Shown here piece after piece: positions 4,964-10,600 of a stretch of DNA of 10,600 nt. The first letter of the stretch is position 1. Each line of letters opens with the position of its first letter. This stretch comes from Bacteroidia bacterium. Its GTDB lineage: Bacteria; Bacteroidota; Bacteroidia; UBA8524. The translations under genes were made by a program, and so were the position numbers. Below the pieces are notes generated by a model, which saw only the letters and a program-made list of their open reading frames with translations, was not told the origin of the DNA and did not search any database. The stretch is from positions 1 to 10,600 of the forward strand of contig JALRIQ010000194.1 of NCBI GenBank assembly GCA_023277325.1. The letters run 5' to 3'.

Positions 4964-7537
4964 TTACTTATTGTCTATATCATTCAAAAGTTGTTCCAAC
5001 TCCAATTCATCACGTACACGCACGTCGCGCGCCTTGCTTCCTTCGAATGGACCAACAATCCCAGCACTCTCCAGCTGATCAATAAGTCGACCCGCTCTGT
5101 TATAACCCAACTTCAATCTTCTTTGTAACATTGAAGTCGACCCCTGTTGTGTTTGCACTACAATACGCGCCGCCTCCTCAAATAGCGCATCTCTATCGCT
5201 GGCATCAAATCCTTCATGACCACTTTCGCTTTCGGCATCCTGCACCTCGGGAAGTATGAATGCACTGCCATAACCGCGCTGATTGCCAATAAATGTGGTA
5301 ATCTCTTCTACTTCTGGCGTATCCACAAAAGGACATTGCAATCGAATCATCTCATTGCCATTGCTGTAAAGCATATCCCCCTTACCAATTAGCTGGTCAG
5401 CGCCATTTCCATCAAGGATGGTACGGCTATCAATTTTAGAGGTAACACGGAAGGCTATTCTTCCCGGGAAGTTCGCCTTGATTGTACCTGTGATTACGTT
5501 CACCGATGGACGCTGTGTAGCCAAAATAAGGTGGATTCCTATGGCACGTGCAAGCTGAGCCAAACGTCCGATTGGGTATTCTACTTCTTTCCCCGCGGTC
5601 ATCATCAAATCGGCCAACTCATCAATTACCACCACGATATATGGCATAAAATGGTGACCTTCCGTTGGGAGAAGTTTGCGTTTCAGGAATTTCGCATTGT
5701 ACTCGATGATATTCCTTACACCAGCATCTTTGAGCAGATCGTAACGTTTATCCATCTCCACACAGAGTGAGTTCAGGGTACTGGTTACCAGTTTAGTATC
5801 GGTAATAATAGCGTCTTCATCTCCCGGAAGTTTGGCCAAGAAATGACGTTCAATGGTTTTGTAAATGTTCAATTCGACCTTCTTCGGGTCAACCAGCACA
5901 AACTTCACTTCTGCCGGATGCTTTTTATACAACAGGGAAACCAAAAGGGCATTAATACCAACAGACTTTCCTTGCCCTGTGGCTCCGGCCATCAATAAGT
6001 GAGGCATCTTCGCCAGGTCGGCGATATAGATTTCATTCGAAATCGTTTTGCCCAAAATAACGGGAAGGGCAAATTCTGTATTCTGAAATTTGCTACTTGC
6101 GATAACGCCACGCATCGGTACCATTTCTGGTTTTGTATTTGGCACCTCAATACCAATTGTTCCTTTTCCTGGTATTGGCGCGATAATACGAATTCCAAGG
6201 GCCGCCAAACTCAAGGCAATATCATCTTCCAGGTTTTTAATCTTAGAAATACGAACCCCCGCTTCAGGAACAATTTCGTAGAGGGTTACCGTAGGACCAA
6301 CAGCCGCCTTAATTTGGGCAATGGCGATATTGTAGTTCTTGAGCGTTTCAACAATCAGGTCCTTGTTTTTTTCAAGTTCCTCTGTATCGATCTCTGCTTT
6401 CGATACCCCATAGTCTTTGAGCAAGTCGAGCGTTGGGAATTGATACGTGCTAAGCTCAAGCCTTGGATCAAATTCTGTATCTACTCCATAATGGGTTCTA
6501 TCTTCTACAGAATCCTTGGCATCAAGCACTGCCTCTTCTTCTGCTACCTCTTCAATTTCCAAAGTCAGATCTCCAGGCTCTGGATCTTTCTTTTTGCTCA
6601 CTGAAGCATCTACAGTAAAGGCAAACTCGGCTGCCTCTGGATCTTCCTCAGTTGTTTCTTCTTCCTTTTGCTCTGGCTCCTCGCCTGGAACATCTACCGT
6701 TTTAAGGGTGATTTCTCCTTTTTCTTCATCGCTTGGCTCCTCTTCCACCTCTGTTACTGAAACAGCCTCAATATCATATTCTTCTTCTTGCTCTTCCTCT
6801 GCCGTAGTTTCCGATTCCGATTCCTCCAACTCTCCCATATTTTCATCTTCAGATTCTGCTTCAATATCCTTTTTCGAACGATTGAAGAGCACCATCCACT
6901 TCTCATTGAAGAAGCTGACATTAAACACCACCACCAGAAATATCAATAAATAAAGCAGCAGGAACATACCAGAACCCGCAAAACCAATCAATCCATTAAG
7001 GTAACGAACTCCCTGATACCCGAAAGTTCCGCCCAAAAAGGCCATGGAGCTGGAGAAAAGAAATCCAAGGGTAAGTGAAAACCAAATCCCAACAAAAAAG
7101 GAATAGCGCAGCATCTTCCCGAGCGGCAAGAGCTGTAAGTTTATCAAAAGACGAATTCCGATGACCCCAAATATCATTACAAGGGCAAATGCCGAAAGGC
7201 CAAAAGCGCTATGCATGTAAAAGTGGGCCGAGCGGGCTCCCAATGGGCCCAACCAGTTTTTGGCTATCTCCGGATTGATGGCCACATAATTCGACCAGGA
7301 AAATCCAGCCACAATATTTTGATCTGCCTTCCACGCAAAGAGGTAAGAGATAAACGATACCAGCAAGAAGAGGGCATAGAAAGAAAGTAAGAGACCAGCA
7401 ATTTTTCTGGCACGCTCATCACGAAGCAAAAGAAAATCGCTCCATTTTGATTTTGTAATCAGGTCTTTCTCTTCCTTGGACGATTCAGGAATAAAATCGT
7501 CGTTTTGTCGGTTTCTAAGGGTATTGCCTTTGGCCAT
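4964..7537 (-). CDS. ftsK: DNA translocase FtsK/SpoIIIE
   Basis: An 857-residue membrane-anchored ATPase that pumps chromosome ends through the division septum and helps resolve dimers at dif. Four membrane helices lie at about residues 46-68, 108-133, 145-168 and 186-208. A very acidic linker (about 224-345, rich in Glu, Asp, Ser, Thr) takes the place of the long Pro/Gln linker of E. coli FtsK. The alpha-beta motor follows (about 365-765), with Walker A GATGQGKS at 518-525 and Walker B VVVIDELADLM at 635-645. The C-terminal gamma domain (about 780-845, SMLQRRLKLGYNRAGRLIDQLESAGIVGP) is the winged helix that reads polar DNA motifs and activates XerD in relatives. The start at 7537 sits 6 bases behind a TATTTTTG -7 box, so the leader is very short. 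It is probably co-transcribed with lolA downstream. Confidence 0.97.
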   Translation of the reverse strand: MAKGNTLRNRQNDDFIPESSKEEKDLITKSKWSDFLLLRDERARKIAGLLLSFYALFLLVSFISYLFAWKADQNIVAGFSWSNYVAINPEIAKNWLGPLGARSAHFYMHSAFGLSAFALVMIFGVIGIRLLINLQLLPLGKMLRYSFFVGIWFSLTLGFLFSSSMAFLGGTFGYQGVRYLNGLIGFAGSGMFLLLYLLIFLVVVFNVSFFNEKWMVLFNRSKKDIEAESEDENMGELEESESETTAEEEQEEEYDIEAVSVTEVEEEPSDEEKGEITLKTVDVPGEEPEQKEEETTEEDPEAAEFAFTVDASVSKKKDPEPGDLTLEIEEVAEEEAVLDAKDSVEDRTHYGVDTEFDPRLELSTYQFPTLDLLKDYGVSKAEIDTEELEKNKDLIVETLKNYNIAIAQIKAAVGPTVTLYEIVPEAGVRISKIKNLEDDIALSLAALGIRIIAPIPGKGTIGIEVPNTKPEMVPMRGVIASSKFQNTEFALPVILGKTISNEIYIADLAKMPHLLMAGATGQGKSVGINALLVSLLYKKHPAEVKFVLVDPKKVELNIYKTIERHFLAKLPGDEDAIITDTKLVTSTLNSLCVEMDKRYDLLKDAGVRNIIEYNAKFLKRKLLPTEGHHFMPYIVVVIDELADLMMTAGKEVEYPIGRLAQLARAIGIHLILATQRPSVNVITGTIKANFPGRIAFRVTSKIDSRTILDGNGADQLIGKGDMLYSNGNEMIRLQCPFVDTPEVEEITTFIGNQRGYGSAFILPEVQDAESESGHEGFDASDRDALFEEAARIVVQTQQGSTSMLQRRLKLGYNRAGRLIDQLESAGIVGPFEGSKARDVRVRDELELEQLLNDIDNK

Positions 7538-7543
7538 CTTCTA

Positions 7544-7576
7544 CAAAAATAGGTTTCCACGCTTATCCAAAAGCAA
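7544..7576 (-). promoter_or_regulatory. Candidate promoter just before ftsK
   Basis: On the minus strand, -7 box TATTTTTG (7551-7544) is a full TAnnTTTG match, ending 6 bases before the ftsK ATG. TTG occurs at 7576-7574 (spacer 22), and a second TTG at 7570-7568 is too close (spacer 16). If used, the mRNA would be nearly leaderless. Transcription from rnz upstream may also read through, since the 50-base gap holds no hairpin. Confidence 0.45.
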
Positions 7577-7587
7577 AAGGATTTCAA

Positions 7588-8502
7588 CTAATCCACACTA
7601 AACCGACTCCCTTCAATAGCCAAATGACTATTTTCGAAGAGGGTTTGTGCTTCATTCAGTAGTGGAGTCAAATCGCGGTATCGTGCCGAGAAATGTCCGA
7701 GAATCAATTTTTTTACACCAGCAATCTTGGCCATTCTAGCCGCATCAAGTGCCGTTGTATGAAAGGTTTCCTCCGCCCTTTCTTTCAATTCATGAAGAAA
7801 AGTGGATTCATGGTAGAGCATATCCGCATTGGCAATCTCCTCGGCGAGTTCAGGAAAAAACCGGGTATCCGAAACATAGGCATAGCTACGAACCTCAGAG
7901 GGAGGAAAAGTAAGGGTATGATTCATATGAATTACTCCCTGTTCGTCTTTATAATCCTGACCTTCTTTTAAGTCTTGATAATGCACAAAAGGAATATTCA
8001 GTGCTTCGCATGCTTCCACATTGATATGCCGTAATCCAATTTTTTCCCGAAACAAAAAGCCTGTGGTGTCTATGCGATGCTGCAGAGGAAAACTGAAAAC
8101 TTCCAGCTTATCATTCTCCAGAATTTTCTCCCTTCTTTCCGTCTGCGTTGCATGAAAGCGTAAGGGAAACTTCAAGTGCGTTCCTGAAAATCTAAAGTGA
8201 TCCAGCATCATCTTTTCCAAAGGTTCTGGCCCATATATATCCAGTGGCAAACTTCTTCCCTGAAAGTTAATGGTGGCCAATAGTCCGTTGAGACCGAGAT
8301 AATGATCGCCGTGAAGATGGGAGATAAAAATGCAGGACAAACGGGAATGCGGAATTCGGTAATGGAGCATTTGATTCTGCGTGGCTTCGCCGCAATCAAT
8401 CAGCATCAGGGTGTCGCGAATGTTGAGCACTTGCGCACTCGGGTGACGATCGATTGTTGGGGTGGCCGAACTGCAGCCAAGAATGGTTACGTAAAATGGC
8501 AT
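7588..8502 (-). CDS. rnz: Ribonuclease Z (tRNA 3' endonuclease)
   Basis: A 304-residue metallo-beta-lactamase-fold enzyme that trims the 3' trailer of tRNA precursors. The zinc motif SHLHGDH spans residues 61-67. Further ligands are H142 (LQHRIDTTGF), D212 (VSDTRF) and H270 (LGHFSARY), with the conserved H248 (TFHTTA) also present. The N-terminal start MPFYVTILGCSSATPT and length match bacterial RNase Z, and the exosite region (about 150-200) is intact. It reads in the same direction as ftsK, 50 bases upstream, and is divergent from the dehydrogenase gene. The last codons IEGSRFSVD end at TAG/TAA-type stop 7588-7590. Confidence 0.95.
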   Translation of the reverse strand: MPFYVTILGCSSATPTIDRHPSAQVLNIRDTLMLIDCGEATQNQMLHYRIPHSRLSCIFISHLHGDHYLGLNGLLATINFQGRSLPLDIYGPEPLEKMMLDHFRFSGTHLKFPLRFHATQTERREKILENDKLEVFSFPLQHRIDTTGFLFREKIGLRHINVEACEALNIPFVHYQDLKEGQDYKDEQGVIHMNHTLTFPPSEVRSYAYVSDTRFFPELAEEIANADMLYHESTFLHELKERAEETFHTTALDAARMAKIAGVKKLILGHFSARYRDLTPLLNEAQTLFENSHLAIEGSRFSVD

Positions 8503-8516
8503 ATTTATCCGATTCT

Positions 8517-8549
8517 TTGGTTCTACACAAATTTGATTTTTTATTTTCG
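8517..8549 (+). promoter_or_regulatory. Weak candidate promoter for the dehydrogenase gene
   Basis: -7-like box TATTTTCG at 8542-8549 (one mismatch to TAnnTTTG) with TTG at 8517-8519, spacer 22. The ATG follows 21 bases later. It interleaves with the opposite-strand rnz promoter. Confidence 0.3.
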
Positions 8550-8557
8550 CAATGCAA
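8528..8557 (-). promoter_or_regulatory. Candidate rnz promoter
   Basis: On the minus strand, TTG at 8557-8555, a 19-base spacer and CAAATTTG at 8535-8528 (one mismatch to TAnnTTTG). The leader to the ATG at 8502 would be about 20 bases. CAAATTTG is its own reverse complement, so the box itself has no direction; the well-placed TTG gives it one. Confidence 0.5.
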
Positions 8558-8570
8558 GAAAATCATCAAC

Positions 8571-9320
8571 ATGACTAAAATAGCTCTCGTTACTGGTGCC
8601 ACCGCTGGAATTGGTGAAGCAATCGCCAAAATGCTCGCAGAAGAAAATTACCAATTGATCATCACCGGACGTCGTAAAGACCGCCTGGAAAAATTGGCAA
8701 ACAGCCTATCAGTTCCCACCCATATTTTGCATTTTGATGTGAGAAACCGCCAGGAAGTTATTGATGCCATCGACTCACTTCCAGAGGCTTGGCAGAAAAT
8801 TGACGTCTTGGTAAACAATGCCGGATTGGCAGCAGGACTTGCCTCTTTTGAAGATGGTGATATGGACAATTGGGACCGTATGGTCGATACCAATGTAAAA
8901 GGACTTCTCTACATGTCGAGAACCGTGGTTCCTTTGATGATTAAGCACAATACCGGACATATCATCAATATCTCATCCATAGCCGGAAAAGAAGTTTATG
9001 CTTTGGGCAATGTGTATTGTGCCACCAAACATGCAGTCGATGCTCTTAACCGCAGCATGCGCATTGACCTTTCGAAATACCCAATCAAAGTATCTGCAAT
9101 CAATCCCGGAGCTGTAGAAACGGAGTTTTCCATTGTGCGTTTTGATGGCGACGAAGAGCGTGCGAAGAAGGTATATGATGGTTTTGAAAACCTGGTGGCT
9201 TCGGATATAGCAGAAGCGGCCCGCTTTATTCTAAGCAGACCGCAACACGTCAATATCAATGACCTCACGATTATGCCTACCGCCCAACCGAGCGTCGGCA
9301 TCGTCCATAAAAAATCCTAG
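8571..9320 (+). CDS. Short-chain dehydrogenase/reductase, YdfG-like (NADP-dependent 3-hydroxy acid dehydrogenase)
   Basis: A 249-residue Rossmann-fold oxidoreductase of the classical SDR family. The cofactor-binding loop is TGATAGIG at residues 8-15. The basic pair R34/R35 (TGRRKDRLEKL) after the second strand suggests NADP(H). NNAG is at 82-85 and N108 in TNVKG. The catalytic residues are S136 (NISSIAG), Y149 and K153 (YCATK). The C-terminal stretch LTIMPTAQPSVGIVHKK resembles YdfG, which oxidises L-allo-threonine, serine and other 3-hydroxy acids; the true substrate here is unknown. ATG at 8571 is preferred over an upstream in-frame ATG at 8454, because MTKIALVTGA is the usual SDR start and the extra 39 residues would lie antisense to rnz. 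The gene runs head-on into the next one, sharing the CTAG at 9317-9320. Confidence 0.93.
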   Translation: MTKIALVTGATAGIGEAIAKMLAEENYQLIITGRRKDRLEKLANSLSVPTHILHFDVRNRQEVIDAIDSLPEAWQKIDVLVNNAGLAAGLASFEDGDMDNWDRMVDTNVKGLLYMSRTVVPLMIKHNTGHIINISSIAGKEVYALGNVYCATKHAVDALNRSMRIDLSKYPIKVSAINPGAVETEFSIVRFDGDEERAKKVYDGFENLVASDIAEAARFILSRPQHVNINDLTIMPTAQPSVGIVHKKS

Positions 9321-10600
9321 AATTTATCGCTAAAACGAAGACTCACTCCTATGCCGGAATAAAAACCAGTATAGGAAGTCTTTGGACCATCAAGTACCAA
9401 ATTTTTGTTTTGCTTCCAGGCTTCTTTGGAAACATCGAAATTATACCCAGCGAAAGCGCGGAACTCGAAAATACCTGCAATAACCCCAAAGTTTATTCGT
9501 CCGTCGAGGAGAAAGGCGGGATTATAGAACTCGGTATAATAAGGTGTTCCAAAAAGTGAGTTTTCACCCGTTCTTTTTTCTTCGGTATATTTCATACGCA
9601 TGAACCCGATACCTAATTCTGGCGTGAGCTCAATTGCTTTGGAGCGGATTAAATCTTTTCCATAAGTATAGCGGAAATTAAATCCTCCTACCGATTGAAA
9701 CAGGCTATCCCCTTGGGTCTGATCGATCCTTGGAATATGTCCATAAGCCATATTTACAACCAAACGATCTATTGTAAACGTGGTCCCAAACTCAAGGACA
9801 TTAATCGTCTGCAAGCTATTCCGACTAAAATTACTGAACTGATTCAGCGAGGTGAAATCAAGTGAGCGTGCGATATAATTGAAGTCGAGAGAAAAGGAGA
9901 AATCTGTTTGGGTCTCCCAGTCATAATCGATATCCCCATTTTTAGTTGAATTCTCTTTATACCGGTTGCTTTTCACCACAATCACAGAAGAGAATTTTGT
10001 CTTCAACAGATCATCGCCATAATCATTCAAATCCATAAAGAGGTTGGCCTCCCCCTTTTCGGTGAGTTTAATGAGGTCTTCAATATTGCCATTGTCGCCG
10101 TTTTTATTTTGCCCATCAAGTCCACCGTAGAAAATACCAATCGAGCTGAGTTGATTTTGCAATTCAGGCATTTTGGTGATGATGCGTTTATTCAGGGAAG
10201 AGAAAAAGGCAAAACCACAATCACCTACTTTGGTGATGCGGGTAATATGGCAACGACCAAACTGACCAAAACCTTTTGCTTCTGGCTTATCTTTGAACAT
10301 TTCACGGAAATTTCCTTCCATATATTGTTCACGGTATACCCAGCTTTGAGGGAGCTCTTCTTTCTCATATCCGATCCATACCAACCAATTTTCCATTTCC
10401 TTAATCGCCCGCTCAAAATCTGGATAGCGGTCGCCGAGGTAGGCCTTAAATTCAGGCTCCTTGGCACGGAAACGTTGAGTTAAGTCGCGGATAGTGCGCA
10501 TCATGTTGAAATAAAAATACTTCGGCGCATCTTCTTCTTCCTCAAACTCATCCATGTCAAACTCAAAAGAGAAGCCACCAAAATCAAATAACTCATCGTC
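9317..10600 (-). CDS. Partial gene: C-terminal 427 residues of a protein with a probable outer-membrane beta-barrel end
   Basis: The frame stays open to the window edge. The codons before the internal ATG at 10555 (DDELFDFGGFSFEFD) are in frame and similarly acidic, so the true start lies to the right, outside the window. The first 190 visible residues are mostly helical and charged. REQYMEGNF followed by KGFGQFGRCHITR vaguely recalls erythromycin-esterase-like proteins, a weak inference. From about visible residue 220 on, alternating strands rich in aromatic residues appear (FSFSLDFNYIARSLDF, INFGVIAGIFEFRAFAGYNF), ending GFYSGIGVSLRFSDKF with a terminal Phe. This is typical of a C-terminal barrel inserted by the BAM complex. 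I cannot name the protein. No terminator lies between it and the convergent dehydrogenase gene. Confidence 0.8.
   Translation of the reverse strand, partial: DDELFDFGGFSFEFDMDEFEEEEDAPKYFYFNMMRTIRDLTQRFRAKEPEFKAYLGDRYPDFERAIKEMENWLVWIGYEKEELPQSWVYREQYMEGNFREMFKDKPEAKGFGQFGRCHITRITKVGDCGFAFFSSLNKRIITKMPELQNQLSSIGIFYGGLDGQNKNGDNGNIEDLIKLTEKGEANLFMDLNDYGDDLLKTKFSSVIVVKSNRYKENSTKNGDIDYDWETQTDFSFSLDFNYIARSLDFTSLNQFSNFSRNSLQTINVLEFGTTFTIDRLVVNMAYGHIPRIDQTQGDSLFQSVGGFNFRYTYGKDLIRSKAIELTPELGIGFMRMKYTEEKRTGENSLFGTPYYTEFYNPAFLLDGRINFGVIAGIFEFRAFAGYNFDVSKEAWKQNKNLVLDGPKTSYTGFYSGIGVSLRFSDKF

Noticed and set aside
5999..6604. 201-residue plus-strand ORF
   Set aside because: Antisense shadow of ftsK: Cys-, Phe- and Asn-rich composition, no start context, and a fully conserved gene on the other strand.
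6516..6953. 145-residue plus-strand Ser-rich ORF
   Set aside because: Its serine runs are simply the reverse complement of the Glu-rich acidic linker codons of ftsK.
8454..8570. 39-residue N-terminal extension of the dehydrogenase
   Set aside because: The extension is antisense to the start of rnz and is not SDR-like; the family start is at 8571.

Overview
The window looks like a chromosomal segment of a Bacteroidota bacterium, probably of the Flavobacteriales. This rests on several points: promoters of the TTG-N(17-23)-TAnnTTTG type, weak or absent Shine-Dalgarno sequences, an aminopeptidase P / RskA-type sigma-anti-sigma arrangement, a lolA-ftsK pair, and a decayed N-terminal piece of a large secreted surface protein of the kind that carries gliding-type C-terminal sorting domains. 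Most of it is ordinary housekeeping sequence. I see no phage, insertion sequence, CRISPR array or obvious defence island.

Left end (1-477): a 14-copy heptanucleotide tandem array touches the window edge and is followed by a strong symmetric terminator. A 57-codon minus-strand gene (133-306) encodes a signal peptide joined to what looks like only the last segment of a CHAT protease domain. A non-coding stretch with a CAACCT-type low-complexity repeat leads into pepP.

478-3236, plus strand: a compact operon of aminopeptidase P (pepP), an ECF-type sigma factor and its RskA-like membrane anti-sigma factor. The sigma gene lies in the same frame as pepP, one stop codon and one sense codon downstream. 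Both regulatory genes appear to start with TTG, and they overlap by 8 bases. A hairpin terminator closes the operon. A canonical Bacteroidota promoter then drives a small membrane-anchored or secreted protein (3313-3651) that I do not recognise.

3706-4108, minus strand: a frameshifted and truncated pseudogene of a secreted surface protein. A questionable 40-residue ORF sits directly before it.

4214-8502, minus strand: ribonuclease Z (rnz), the DNA translocase FtsK and a LolA-like lipoprotein carrier, read in that order and ending at a clear rho-independent terminator. rnz and the plus-strand short-chain dehydrogenase (8571-9320) are divergent and share a 68-base promoter region. The dehydrogenase runs head-on into the last gene (9317 to beyond 10600, minus), with the two stop codons overlapping in a single CTAG. 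That last gene is cut by the window edge; its C-terminal part looks like an outer-membrane beta-barrel.

The best leads for a second look are the CHAT-tail mini-protein, the heptad array with its higher-order duplication, the decayed surface protein, and the unnamed small protein behind the strong promoter. None is clearly a new system.
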